DNA of 64,000 nt from Lewinella sp. IMCC34183 (GTDB taxonomy: Bacteria; Bacteroidota; Bacteroidia; Chitinophagales; Saprospiraceae): NCBI RefSeq assembly GCF_003390915.1, contig NZ_QMEM01000001.1, positions 868,001 through 932,000 of the forward strand, in the 5' to 3' direction. The position numbers were made by a program, and so were the translations under genes. Under the pieces are notes generated by a model. That model was not told where the DNA came from and made no database searches. It saw nothing but the letters and a program-made list of their open reading frames with translations. Shown here piece after piece: positions 16,901-24,553 of the stretch (positions within the stretch are counted from its first letter, which is position 1; each line of letters starts with the position of its first letter).

Positions 16901-16978
16901 GGTGTTGCCAGCGGTTCGCTGTTCTTCAGCCGCCCGCAGAGCAAGCTGTTCACCTTCGGCCTCAACCTCAACCTCTAA
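13976..16978 (+). CDS. SusC/RagA-family TonB-linked outer membrane protein
   Basis: The 1000-residue receptor has a signal peptide (1-21, ending LHAQ), a carboxypeptidase-regulatory-like domain (about 23-105: ITGVVTDDSGVPLIGASI), the TonB-box-like LNEVVVTGYGTQ, a plug domain with GRLPGVTI and IRVRGIGSINSD, and a long beta-barrel ending LFTFGLNLNL. It forms the outer-membrane channel that imports oligomeric nutrients using TonB energy. The SusD partner follows 19 nt downstream. No glycosidase, peptidase, sensor or anti-sigma gene flanks the pair, so the substrate cannot be guessed. Codon usage is strongly biased towards GGT, CGT and ACC, as in highly expressed genes. Confidence 0.96.
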   Translation: MKSFKLIVWVLLLGGVSALHAQQSITGVVTDDSGVPLIGASILAAGTTTGTVTDIDGNFTLSLPESAQELVVSYTGYTTGTVPVTGASNYTITLYENAATLNEVVVTGYGTQTRRRLTTSIASVNSEELKGVPVTDFQNALQGRLPGVTISSNSGSLGSQTSIRVRGIGSINSDVQPLYVVDGVILETNAEGYQLGGPGTSPLSNINPNDIESIDVLKDAASAAIYGSRGSNGVVLITTKSGNYNAPANVSVNQYVGFSNPTAQYDLLSGPEYARYWNQAVLAGGDSTKIATQLYDNPDEEPDANWIDLVTRTGSVAETNASVSGGTSDLSYFLGGGYRDEKGWTEGTSLQRYSFRLNLEQRFGDKWTVGLNLNPTRTVNNRQNEDNNVASPQTFASLFFPNLDPYDENGEAKGGVLSTSTGRTQFAGSPLINWQDQEISLTTNQVIANINASFKPLDNLTFATRFGTQFLSLEDFQRSGVLTTDGYGSGGTGGAQQQSVLNYTWNNTALYNFSINTSEFEVLAGIELNRQTENGFFVDGNTFADDRLATLNSAAEITGGGGSRTESNFVGYFSRLGYVFDNRLFVNVVARLDGSSRFGSDNYYGFFPAVSAAYDFSNDLNTPSVSQLKLRSSYGKTGNAGIGNFASRGLVSFGNDYNAVPGFLLSQLANTELTWETATTFDVAVDFGFFNDKIKGSLGYYNKVSSDLLLDIPQPYTAGISTAALTANAGEIVNQGVEFSLRYNAIYRPDFQLSFNVNGATVDNKVTQLVDNNGDGEPDDINLGNQLIREGEAIGSWYLTEYAGVNPDNGDALFVNADGEISKTYQQGNARQIVGNPLPDFSGGFGGNLYFKGVDLSFFFQAALGHQLYLSEGRFYATNMSSVYNQERGQLNSWRPDNRITDIPEARQVGNGNQHSTRYLSDADFLRLRNVQLGYTFDGLNSNGASLRLYVSGQNLLTFTDFAGLDPEASGQDVNGVASGSLFFSRPQSKLFTFGLNLNL

Positions 16979-16997
16979 CTAGAAAGATTCTTGCTAT

Positions 16998-18470
16998 ATG
17001 CAAATCCCCAAAATATTCCTACTCACCGGCCTGGTCGTAAGTATGGCCTCGGGCTGTAACGACTTTATCGAACGGCCGACCCCGGCGCAGTCGCTGCCCT
17101 CTGACGCGGCTTTCTCCGACGTTCCCGGATTGCAAACTGCCCTGGTAGGTGCCTACGATGCCGTTCAAAACGCCGACTTTGGCGCCGCAGGCATTGCGAT
17201 GAACTCCAGCATCCTGTCGGACAACGCCGACTGGCGCGGTTCCTTTCCCAGCTACGCGGAAATGTACGAGCGTCAGCTTACGCCCTCCAACGCGGAGGTC
17301 AACGGCTTGTGGTACCAGGCTTACCTGGCCATCAACCAGGCTAACCTCGTAATTCGCGGCGTTGAGACCATCGATGATCCCAACCTCACCGAGGACGTGG
17401 CGGCGCAGCTGCGGGGCGAAGCCCTGTTTATCCGGGCGTTCTCCCACTTCGAACTCGTGAAGGCCTTTGCACAGCCCTACGGTGCCGACTCCGGTTCCGA
17501 CCTTGGCGTGCCGGTAATCACCACTCCTACCGCTACCAGCGGTGACATCACCTTCCCCGCCCGCAATACCGTGGCTGAGGTGTACAACGCGGTAATCAGC
17601 GATCTGATGACGGCCCAGGACTTGCTGGGACCCGACTACGAATACGGTTTCGCCAGTGGTACCGCCGCTACCGCACTGCTCGCCGACGTGTACTTCCAGC
17701 AGCGTAACTACGAGCAGGCCGCCGCGCTTGCCGAGGAAGTAATCAATACCCCGGGCTATTCCCTGACCGACTCTCCCGAGCAGCCCTTTTTCAACGAGGG
17801 GACCAGCGAGGAGATCTTCGCGGTAGTTTCCACCGTGCAGGACAACCCCGGCGTCAACGGCTCACTCGCCACCTTCCACAACATCAACGGCCGGGGCGGT
17901 GACATCGTAGTTAATCAGGCCCTCCAGAACCAGGGCTACTTCCAGATCATCACCGACGAGGAGATCGCCGCCGCGGGTGGCGACTCGCTGGTCGATCTGC
18001 GCCTCGCCCGCCTAGCTGCTCCGAACGCCGCCGGCTTCTACAACGTGGAGAAGTACGACGACTTCGCGAATAACTCCGACGACCTGATCGTGCTGCGCCT
18101 CGCCACCTACTACCTCATGCGTGCCGAAGCACTGGTCCGCCTCGAGGGAGTGAACGAGGAAAGCATCGAACTGCTCAACACCATCCGTAACCGTTCGCTC
18201 CGTCGGGTCAGTGCCGATGGCACCCCAATGAAGGATGCCGAGCTGTTCAGCTACTCGGAGGACGACTTCGACAGCCCCGAGGAACTCATCGACGCCATTG
18301 TCCTCGAACGGTGGGTAGAGCTCGCCTTCGAGCCCAACCGCCTGAACGACCTGAAGCGACTGATGCGCAGCGTACGCGGCCTGCCCTACGATTCGGACAA
18401 CTTGGTTTTCCCGATCCCCCAGCGGGAGCTCGACGCCAACGACCAGTTGGTACAGAATAGCGGCTACTAG
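16998..18470 (+). CDS. SusD/RagB-family nutrient-binding lipoprotein
   Basis: The 490-residue protein starts with a lipoprotein signal peptide; the lipobox SMASGC puts the acylated Cys at residue 20, followed by NDF, so it is likely surface-exposed. SusD features include the N-terminal TPR-like helices (LVGAYDAVQNADFG, YQAYLAINQANLVIRG), AQLRGEALFIRAFSHFELVKAFAQPY, and the C-terminal stretch LIDAIVLERWVELAFEPNRLNDLKRL. It caps the SusC barrel and captures ligand. The pair is one operon, ended by a strong terminator 18 nt after the stop. Confidence 0.96.
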   Translation: MQIPKIFLLTGLVVSMASGCNDFIERPTPAQSLPSDAAFSDVPGLQTALVGAYDAVQNADFGAAGIAMNSSILSDNADWRGSFPSYAEMYERQLTPSNAEVNGLWYQAYLAINQANLVIRGVETIDDPNLTEDVAAQLRGEALFIRAFSHFELVKAFAQPYGADSGSDLGVPVITTPTATSGDITFPARNTVAEVYNAVISDLMTAQDLLGPDYEYGFASGTAATALLADVYFQQRNYEQAAALAEEVINTPGYSLTDSPEQPFFNEGTSEEIFAVVSTVQDNPGVNGSLATFHNINGRGGDIVVNQALQNQGYFQIITDEEIAAAGGDSLVDLRLARLAAPNAAGFYNVEKYDDFANNSDDLIVLRLATYYLMRAEALVRLEGVNEESIELLNTIRNRSLRRVSADGTPMKDAELFSYSEDDFDSPEELIDAIVLERWVELAFEPNRLNDLKRLMRSVRGLPYDSDNLVFPIPQRELDANDQLVQNSGY

Positions 18471-18487
18471 TCCGGCTGTTCACCCGA

Positions 18488-18528
18488 TAAAAACGCCCCG
18501 CTTCCGGTCCCGGAAGCGGGGCGTTTTT
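18488..18528 (+). terminator. Strong intrinsic terminator after susD
   Basis: A GC-rich stem with arms AACGCCCCGCTTCCGG and CCGGAAGCGGGGCGTT around a TCC loop, followed by a T run. The A/T flanks make it potentially bidirectional. Confidence 0.93.
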
Positions 18529-18535
18529 GATTGTC

Positions 18536-18543
18536 TATCTTTC
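18536..18543 (+). promoter_or_regulatory. -7-like box (TATCTTTC) of the small membrane protein gene
   Basis: One mismatch to TAnnTTTG; ends 9 nt before the ATG at 18552. Confidence 0.4.
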
Positions 18544-18551
18544 ATCCCGTT

Positions 18552-18767
18552 ATGCCCAACCGTTTTCGCTCCTCCCGCCACCTTATCGTGCTCGTTGCCT
18601 GCCTTGCGCTGTTGGCGCTGGGGGTCTATCAGGCCTATTCCTTTCAGCAAACCGCCGGGGACGGATTTGGCATCAGGCACACTAGCATCACCGTTACGCC
18701 CTGGATTTTGCTGCTGTGGATTGTGGGAGCGGTGGGACTTATCGTCGTCTTCCGCCGGCGCGCCTAG
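18552..18767 (+). CDS. Small two-helix membrane protein
   Basis: The predicted 71-residue protein has two hydrophobic helices, about residues 12-28 (LIVLVACLALLALGVYQ) and 50-66 (WILLLWIVGAVGLIVVF), with an RRRA tail that should stay in the cytoplasm. I know of no family. The ATG at 18552 is preferred to 18531 because the upstream start lies on the terminator flank and the -7 box sits between. It may be a two-TM structural or stress protein; nothing in the sequence says more. Confidence 0.6.
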   Translation: MPNRFRSSRHLIVLVACLALLALGVYQAYSFQQTAGDGFGIRHTSITVTPWILLLWIVGAVGLIVVFRRRA

Positions 18768-18817
18768 TCAGCGGGCGGGGCCGCGGGTGCCGGGGCGTGC
18801 GGAATACCGCATAACCC

Positions 18818-18845
18818 TTTGGCTATAAATTTTGTACTACGTTTG
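18818..18845 (+). promoter_or_regulatory. -33/-7 promoter of the FMN reductase gene
   Basis: TTTG at 18818-18821, a 16-bp spacer and TACGTTTG at 18838-18845. The ATG follows at 18867, giving a leader of about 17 nt. One of the few promoters here with both boxes visible. Confidence 0.55.
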
Positions 18846-18866
18846 CCCCCGCCTAACCCCCACCCT

Positions 18867-19403
18867 ATGATTACCGTCATCTCCGGTACCAACCGGCCCG
18901 AAAGCCGCACCCGCCTGTTTGCCGATTACTTCAGTGCGGCACTGGAAGAGCTCGGTCAGCCGACGCAGTTACTGGACATGGCCGACCTCCACCACGGCTA
19001 CTTCCACACGGAGATGTACGCGGGCAAGCCCGGCGACCCGCGGCTCGTGGATATTCACCGGCAGTATATTCAGCCGGTCCGGAAATTTGCCGTCTTCGTG
19101 CCGGAGTACAACGGGAGCTATCCGGGGGTGCTGAAGCTTTTCCTCGACGGTATCTCCGTGCTCGACTACGCCGGCAACTTCAAGGGCAAGCACGTGGCCC
19201 TGGTCGGCCTGGCCTCGGGCCGCGCCGGTAACCTGCGGGGGATGGACCACCTGGCGGACGTATTCGCGCACATGGGGGCCTGGGTCCTGCCCAACCGGCT
19301 TCCGATTTCGGGCGTGGAAGGCCTCATTTCATCCGACGAACTCACCGATGCCGATACGAAAAACGCACTTCTCCAACAGGCGGAACAACTAATTGCGTCC
19401 TAG
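18867..19403 (+). CDS. NADPH-dependent FMN reductase family protein
   Basis: From the ATG at 18867 the protein has 178 residues. It is a flavodoxin-like quinone/azo reductase fold: MITVISGTNRPESRTRLFADYF is the phosphate-binding start (GTNRPxSxT/S), VFVPEYNGSYPGVLKLFLDG matches the family's PEYN(G/H)SxPGxLK motif, and VALVGLASGRAGNLRGMDHL is the central strand/loop. It probably passes electrons from NAD(P)H to a flavin or quinone. topA follows 30 nt downstream without a clear promoter between them, so the two may be co-transcribed. Confidence 0.9.
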   Translation: MITVISGTNRPESRTRLFADYFSAALEELGQPTQLLDMADLHHGYFHTEMYAGKPGDPRLVDIHRQYIQPVRKFAVFVPEYNGSYPGVLKLFLDGISVLDYAGNFKGKHVALVGLASGRAGNLRGMDHLADVFAHMGAWVLPNRLPISGVEGLISSDELTDADTKNALLQQAEQLIAS

Positions 19404-19433
19404 AATCGTAACCCTAGAGGAAGCTAATCACCT

Positions 19434-22037
19434 ATGTCTAAGAATCTATTGATTGTCGAGTCTCCCGCGAAAGCGAAGACCATTGAAAAAATACTCGGTA
19501 AAGACTATACCGTCAAATCGTCCTTCGGCCACGTACGCGACCTGGACAAGGGAGACGGGGCCGTCGACGTCGACCGCAACTTCGCCACGAAGTACGTCGT
19601 CTCCCCCGAGAAGCGTAAGGTGGTGAAGGACCTCAAGGCCGCGGTCAGCAAGGTGGATACCGTGTGGCTCGCAACGGACGAAGACCGGGAAGGAGAGGCC
19701 ATCAGCTGGCACCTCTGCGAAGTGCTCAAGCTTCCGGTCGATTCCACCAAACGGATCGTTTTCCGGGAGATCACCCCACCTGCGATTCGCGCCGCGATCA
19801 ACAATCCGCGCACGGTCGACGTGAACCTGGTCAATGCCCAGCAGGCCCGCCGCGTACTGGACCGCCTGGTCGGCTACGAACTGTCGGGCGTACTCTGGAA
19901 GAAAGTGAAGTTCGGCCTGAGTGCCGGCCGCGTGCAGTCGGTCACCGTCAAGCTGGTGGTGGAGCGCGAACGGGAGATCATGGGCTTTACCCCCTCTCCC
20001 TTCTTCCGGGTCAACGCCATCTTCACGGTGCGCAACGAGCAGGGCCGGGAAGTAGAACTGAAGGCCGAATGCCCTGACCGCTTCGACGACCAGGCCGGCG
20101 CCGAAGCCTTCTTAAAGAAGTGCATGGGCGCCGAATTCAGCATCAGCGACATCGAGGTAAAGCCCACCAAGCGCAAGCCCGCCCCGCCCTTCACCACTTC
20201 CACCCTCCAGCAGGAGGCCAGCCGCAAGCTGTACATGAACGTGGAGCGGACCATGCGTACCGCCCAGCGCCTCTACGAGGCCGGCCTGATCACCTACATG
20301 CGGACCGACAGCATCAGCCTGTCCGAGACCGCCCTGCAGGCCATCGAGCAGGAGGTGACCAAGGAGTACGGCGCCAACTACAGCAAGGTGCGCCGCTACA
20401 AGAGCAAAAAGAAGGACGCCCAGGAGGCCCACGAGGCCATCCGCCCCAGCTACGTCGACCGCCACAGCATCAACCAGGGTGACCGCGACGAGCAGCGCCT
20501 CTACGAACTGATCTGGAAGCGCACCATGGCGAGCCAGATGGCCGACGCCGAGCTCGAGAAGACGACCGTCAATATCGCGGTGGACAAGGCCCCCGACGCC
20601 CGGCTCCGGGCCCAGGGCGAGGTACTTAAATTCGACGGCTTCCTCAAGCTGTACATTGAGAGCAACGACGACGACGAGGAAGACGAGACCACCGACGGCA
20701 TCCTTCCGCCCCTCTCCCAGGGACAGATCCTGCCCCTCAGCGAGATGACGGCCACCCAGCGGTTCACCCGTCCGCCGACCCGCTACACCGAGGCCAGCCT
20801 GGTGAAGAAACTCGAGGAGCTCGGTATCGGCCGCCCGTCCACCTACGCGCCCACCGTTTCCAAGATCATGGACCCCAAGCGCGGTTACGTGACCCGCGAG
20901 AACCGCGACGGAGAGGAGCGCGCCTACGCCGTACTGACCCTGAAGGACGACTCCATTACCGAGGAGAGCAAGACGGAGGTCACCGGTACCGTGAAGAACC
21001 GCCTCTTCGCCAGCGACATCGGCATGGCGGTGAGCGACTTCCTGGACGAGCACTTCGAGGACGTCATGAACTACCAGTTCACCGCCGAGATCGAGGACAA
21101 GTTTGACGAGGTGGCCGACGGCCACGTCACCTGGACCCAGATGCTGGAGGACTTTTATCTCCCCTTCCACGAAATTGTGGACGAAACTACCGAAAGCGCC
21201 GAGCGCGTAACGGGCGAACGCATTCTGGGCAATGACCCCGCTACCGGCAAGACCATCCTTGTACGGCTGAGCCGCAACGGCCCGGTGATCCAGCTGGGCG
21301 CCCCCGACGAGTTGGTCCCCGACGAAAAGCCCCGCTACGCCAACCTGCCCGCCGGGGTAAGTATGGAAGAGATCGAGCTGGAGCAGGCCCTGCCCCTCTT
21401 CGACCTACCGAAGGTGCTCGGTGAGATCGACGGCCGGGAAACCGTCGTCGGTATAGGCCGCTTCGGGCCGTACATCCGCTGGGGGGACGACTTCATCAGC
21501 CTGCCCAAAGGAGACGATCCCCACTCCGCCACCCTGGCCGACGCTAAGGTGCTGGTAGCCGCCAAGAAGAAGGCGGACGAGCCGGTGATGACCTACAAAG
21601 GACAGCCCGTCACCCAGGGGGCGGGACGTTTCGGGCCCTTCCTGAAGTGGAACGGCATGTTCGTCAACATCCCGAAGCGCTACGACCCCGATAACCTCAA
21701 GAAGGACGAGATGACCGAGCTCATCCAGGCCAAGGAGGAAAAGGAGGCCAACCGTTACATCCAGCGCTTCGAAGCGGACAAGATCGACGTCGAGCAGGGC
21801 CGCTGGGGCCCCTTCATCCGCTTCAAGAAGAAGTCGCTGAAGCTGCCCACCGTGGACGGCAAGAAGATGTCCCGCGAGCAGGCTGCCGAGCTTTCCCTGG
21901 AAGAAGTAAAGGCGATCATTGAAGACCAGGTGCCCAACGCGTTTAAGACAAAGGCCAAGAAGGCTCCGGCGAAGAAGAAGCCGGCCGCCAAGAAAAAGGC
22001 CCCCGCGAAGAAGAAGACTGCCGCGCGGAAGAAGTGA
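19434..22037 (+). CDS. topA: DNA topoisomerase I (type IA)
   Basis: The 867-residue enzyme has an N-terminal Toprim domain (LLIVESPAKAKTIEKIL; acidic DEDREGEAISWH), the RVLDRLVGYELSGVLWKK and GLSAGRVQSV core, and the active-site tyrosine in GLITYMRTDSISLS. It relaxes negative supercoils. After the core, residues about 660-830 hold three C-terminal repeats of the GRFGPYIRW type (GRFGPYIRWGDDF, GRFGPFLKWNGMF, GRWGPFIRFKKKS) instead of cysteine zinc ribbons. The last 30 residues are a Lys/Ala/Pro tail (KKAPAKKKPAAKKK) likely to bind DNA non-specifically. The length is normal for the phylum. Confidence 0.98.
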   Translation: MSKNLLIVESPAKAKTIEKILGKDYTVKSSFGHVRDLDKGDGAVDVDRNFATKYVVSPEKRKVVKDLKAAVSKVDTVWLATDEDREGEAISWHLCEVLKLPVDSTKRIVFREITPPAIRAAINNPRTVDVNLVNAQQARRVLDRLVGYELSGVLWKKVKFGLSAGRVQSVTVKLVVEREREIMGFTPSPFFRVNAIFTVRNEQGREVELKAECPDRFDDQAGAEAFLKKCMGAEFSISDIEVKPTKRKPAPPFTTSTLQQEASRKLYMNVERTMRTAQRLYEAGLITYMRTDSISLSETALQAIEQEVTKEYGANYSKVRRYKSKKKDAQEAHEAIRPSYVDRHSINQGDRDEQRLYELIWKRTMASQMADAELEKTTVNIAVDKAPDARLRAQGEVLKFDGFLKLYIESNDDDEEDETTDGILPPLSQGQILPLSEMTATQRFTRPPTRYTEASLVKKLEELGIGRPSTYAPTVSKIMDPKRGYVTRENRDGEERAYAVLTLKDDSITEESKTEVTGTVKNRLFASDIGMAVSDFLDEHFEDVMNYQFTAEIEDKFDEVADGHVTWTQMLEDFYLPFHEIVDETTESAERVTGERILGNDPATGKTILVRLSRNGPVIQLGAPDELVPDEKPRYANLPAGVSMEEIELEQALPLFDLPKVLGEIDGRETVVGIGRFGPYIRWGDDFISLPKGDDPHSATLADAKVLVAAKKKADEPVMTYKGQPVTQGAGRFGPFLKWNGMFVNIPKRYDPDNLKKDEMTELIQAKEEKEANRYIQRFEADKIDVEQGRWGPFIRFKKKSLKLPTVDGKKMSREQAAELSLEEVKAIIEDQVPNAFKTKAKKAPAKKKPAAKKKAPAKKKTAARKK

Positions 22038-22086
22038 TGATTACCCCCCGCCGGTCGGCCTCGGTCCGGCGGGGTATATTGTGGCC

Positions 22087-22416
22087 ATGGCAGACGACAA
22101 TAAAAAGCAACAGGGTAACCAATTGAGTATTGACCTCCCCGAGGACATTGCCGAGGGGGTGTACTCCAACCTGGCGATTATCACCCACTCCAGTTCTGAA
22201 TTCGTGGTGGATTTCGTGCGCATCGTACCCAATGCCCCCAAGGCAAAGGTGAAGAGCCGCGTGATCCTCACGCCCGAGCACGCCAAGCGGCTGTTGGCGG
22301 CCCTGGCCGATAACGTGCAGAAGTACGAGCGGCAATTCGGCGCCATCAATAATAGCGGCGGAAACAACGGTCCGCAGTTCCCGCCCACTTCTTTCACGCC
22401 GACGGCCCAGGCCTGA
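22087..22416 (+). CDS. DUF3467 family protein
   Basis: The 109-residue protein reads QLSIDLPEDIAEGVYSNLAII, then SSSEFVVDFVRIVPN and SRVILTPEHAKRLLAALADNV, the conserved core of DUF3467. The fold is small and the function is unknown; the family is common in Bacteroidota. The ATG at 22087 follows a GC-rich hairpin (22047-22075, arms CCCCGCCGG/CCGGCGGGG) after topA and a TATATTGTG that might be a weak -7 box. The longer frame back into topA is spurious. The last 30 residues are Asn/Gly/Pro-rich and look disordered. Confidence 0.88.
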   Translation: MADDNKKQQGNQLSIDLPEDIAEGVYSNLAIITHSSSEFVVDFVRIVPNAPKAKVKSRVILTPEHAKRLLAALADNVQKYERQFGAINNSGGNNGPQFPPTSFTPTAQA

Positions 22417-22449
22417 TGCACGAAAGGGGAGAATTTCTTAGCCAGAACT

Positions 22450-22479
22450 TTTGTGCTCCCGCGGGTAATTGTATATTTG
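22450..22479 (+). promoter_or_regulatory. -33/-7 promoter of the tRNA-Val/tRNA-Pro operon
   Basis: TTTG at 22450-22453, an 18-bp spacer and TATATTTG at 22472-22479: an almost ideal Bacteroidota sigma-A promoter, 20 nt before the mature tRNA-Val. Confidence 0.75.
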
Positions 22480-22498
22480 CAGCCGCTTAGCTTTACAG

Positions 22499-22573
22499 GG
22501 TCGATTAGCTCAGTTGGTTTAGAGCGTTGCATTGACATTGCAGAGGTCACTGGTTCGAATCCAGTATCGACCA
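22499..22573 (+). tRNA. tRNA-Val (anticodon GAC)
   Basis: Acceptor GGTCGAT/ATCGACC with discriminator A, D-arm TAGCTCAGTTGGTTTAGAGC, anticodon loop TTGACAT (GAC) and T-loop GGTTCGAATCC. CCA is not encoded. tRNA-Pro follows 37 nt downstream in the same transcript. Confidence 0.97.
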
Positions 22574-22610
22574 CCCGCAGCTGATCACCGGATAGCTGCA
22601 AAGAAGAGTT

Positions 22611-22684
22611 CGGGATGTGGCGCAGCCCGGTAGCGCACACGCCTGGGGGGCGTGGGGCCGCTGGTTCGAATCCAGTCATCCCGA
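22611..22684 (+). tRNA. tRNA-Pro (anticodon GGG)
   Basis: Acceptor CGGGATG/CATCCCG with discriminator A, D-arm TGGCGCAGCCCGGTAGCGCA typical of tRNA-Pro, anticodon stem CACGC/GCGTG with loop CTGGGGG (GGG) and T-loop GGTTCGAATCC. CCA is not encoded. Confidence 0.97.
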
Positions 22685-22694
22685 CACTACGTGA

Positions 22695-22725
22695 GAAGGT
22701 CAACCTGCTGGTCAGGTTGGCCTTC
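22695..22725 (+). terminator. Terminator of the tRNA-Val/Pro operon
   Basis: Stem GAAGGTCAACCTG/CAGGTTGGCCTTC (one G-U pair) with a CTGGT loop, then CTCATTT. The T tract is weak, but the stem is long and starts 11 nt after tRNA-Pro. Confidence 0.7.
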
Positions 22726-23084
22726 CTCATTTACGGAAACCTCCATCTTGCTTATTATCAGCTAGTTAGGCCGATTTAGGATCCGAAATTCCGGAATTCT
22801 TGCGGAACGCAGCGACGAAAAGTGTCCTTGCTATCCACTTTCCACCCGCCTATCTTTGTCGTCCCGAGCATCCTACTTACCAGCATTACGACACGACCGT
22901 TCTTAAGCATTACCCAGCCGGCTGACCCCCGGAACCGCTTTCGTAACCGTTAAACACGCTGAACCCATGGTCGAGGACGAACTCATCTGAACCCACACTA
23001 CCCTACCCCGCTTACCGCGTTACGCGCCTTTGGCATACGTATCGGTTGCATTTTGCCACAAAATGTTCCCTATCTTGGGCGCGT
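22726..23084 (+). other. 360-nt non-coding stretch with an orphan -7 box at 22851-22858
   Basis: No ORF of useful length is present on either strand. TATCTTTG at 22851-22858 is a perfect -7 box, yet the next gene, ruvB, has its own box 213 nt further on (23071). Transcription from 22851 would give either a long second leader for ruvB or a small RNA. The only start codon with a plausible frame on the way encodes seven residues (22966). The segment before the box (22740-22850) shows nothing I recognise. Confidence 0.4.
23071..23078 (+). promoter_or_regulatory. -7-like box (TATCTTGG) of ruvB
   Basis: TAnnTTGG variant ending 7 nt before the ruvB ATG at 23085, so the transcript would have almost no leader. 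Confidence 0.45.
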
Positions 23085-24113
23085 ATGAACGAGCACCTAG
23101 ATCCGACCGCCGCCCACCTGTCCCCCGAGGATGGAGCGATGGAGCGCGCCCTGCGCCCCGACAGCCTCAGTGAATTTAGTGGCCAGCCCAAGATCGTGGA
23201 CAACCTTAAGGTGTTCATTCAGGCGGCCGTCCAGCGGGGCGACTCGCTGGATCACGTACTCCTACACGGCCCCCCGGGCCTGGGCAAGACCACGCTGAGC
23301 CACATCATCGCTAACGAGCTGGGCGCTGAGCTCCGCCTCACCAGCGGCCCCGTACTGGAGAAGCCCGGCGACCTGGCCGGCCTGCTCACGAACCTCAATG
23401 AAGGCGACGTGCTCTTCATCGACGAGATCCACCGCCTGAATAACGTGGTCGAGGAGTACCTCTACTCGGCCATGGAAGACTACCGCATCGACATCATGAT
23501 CGACAGCGGACCGAATGCGCGGTCCGTACAGATCTCGCTGAACCCCTTTACCCTGGTGGGGGCTACGACCCGAATGGGCTTGCTTACCGCCCCCATGCGT
23601 GCGCGGTTCGGCATCAATTGCCTGCTCGACTACTACGACACCCAGACCCTCGTCAAGATCATCCACCGCTCCTGCGAGATCATGCATGTGCCGATTACCG
23701 ATGCCGGCGCCGAGGAGATCGCCCGCCGCAGCCGGGGTACTCCGCGTATCGCCAATGCCTTGCTGCGTCGCATCCGTGACTTCGCCCAGGTGAAGGGCAA
23801 CGGCACCATCGACAAGGAGATCGCCGACTACGGTCTGGCCGCCCTCAACGTCGACGAGGGCGGCCTCGACGAAATGGACAACAAGATTCTCGACGCCATC
23901 ATCCACAAGTTCAAGGGTGGCCCGGTGGGTCTCTCGACAATCGCTACGGCCGTAGGCGAGGAAACGGGTACCATCGAAGAAGTCCACGAACCCTTCCTCA
24001 TCATGGAGGGCTACCTCATGCGTACCCCCCGGGGCCGGCAGGCTACGGAGAAGGCGTACTACCACATCGGGGCTACTCCTCCGGGTAGCGCGGGTACGCT
24101 GTTTGAGTTTTAG
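23085..24113 (+). CDS. ruvB: Holliday junction branch migration helicase RuvB
   Basis: The 342-residue AAA+ ATPase is collinear with Ruv[17 protein letters not shown], Walker [14 protein letters not shown], Walker [16 protein letters not shown], sensor [20 protein letters not shown], the arginine finger region [17 protein letters not shown], and the C-terminal winged helix ending [13 protein letters not shown]. It forms hexameric rings that drive Holliday junction migration with RuvA. The ATG at 23085 is preferred to the in-frame ATG at 23046, because a TATCTTGG box lies between them. ruvA and ruvC are not in the window. Confidence 0.98.
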   Translation: MNEHLDPTAAHLSPEDGAMERALRPDSLSEFSGQPKIVDNLKVFIQAAVQRGDSLDHVLLHGPPGLGKTTLSHIIANELGAELRLTSGPVLEKPGDLAGLLTNLNEGDVLFIDEIHRLNNVVEEYLYSAMEDYRIDIMIDSGPNARSVQISLNPFTLVGATTRMGLLTAPMRARFGINCLLDYYDTQTLVKIIHRSCEIMHVPITDAGAEEIARRSRGTPRIANALLRRIRDFAQVKGNGTIDKEIADYGLAALNVDEGGLDEMDNKILDAIIHKFKGGPVGLSTIATAVGEETGTIEEVHEPFLIMEGYLMRTPRGRQATEKAYYHIGATPPGSAGTLFEF

Positions 24114-24198
24114 GTCGCTTCCCCCAACATTGCGGATTCTGGTTGCCGCCCTTTTATGGGGGGTAAACCCTACTGTGCGCTAATCGTGGCCTACTCGC

Positions 24199-24269
24199 GG
24201 CCGGTCGACTAGTCGACCGGCCACTTACCGTACGTACCAGTTTCGAAAAATTAACGCACAGTTAACACG
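24199..24269. repeat. REP-like palindromic element, solitary copy B
   Basis: Bases 24199-24222 form a perfect 24-bp palindrome with arms GGCCGGTCGACT. A 44-bp right-hand extension (TACGTACCAGTT ... TTAACGCACAGTTAACACG) aligns without gaps to that of copy A at 2885-3002, and the distance from palindrome centre to extension end is identical. No transposase gene is adjacent, so this looks like a non-autonomous relative moved by the RAYT at 3031-3738. Confidence 0.85.
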
Positions 24270-24553
24270 GTTCGAACTCGTATGTCGCGATATAGACCTT
24301 CGGTCGATTCAGAAATAAGCCGTCTATTCCAGGACGCGTAGGGCTACTGACCCCGCGCCTCACCAACCGTCCCGGATCATGCTCCGGTAGGCCGGCCAAA
24401 CACCGCGATGGATTCAATTCACATGCAGACCGCCAGGTGCCCCGGGCTATCCCAGCTGGGTTTCCAGGTACAGGTAAGTGGGGCCGTAATTACTCCAGCA
24501 GGCCAATCGCCTCAGCGTAGCCTTATCGGTGCTCCCCATCTTGCGGAGCGCCA
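24270..24553. other. Intergenic stretch after REP-like copy B
   Basis: Together with the 85 nt before the repeat, this is a 440-nt gap between ruvB and the coiled-coil gene. It holds no ORF of normal length. On the minus strand an ATG at 24539 opens a 30-codon frame (MGSTDKATLRRLACWSNYG...) just downstream of the coiled-coil gene. It could be a tiny protein or a gene remnant; I cannot decide. No promoter box is clear. Confidence 0.3.
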
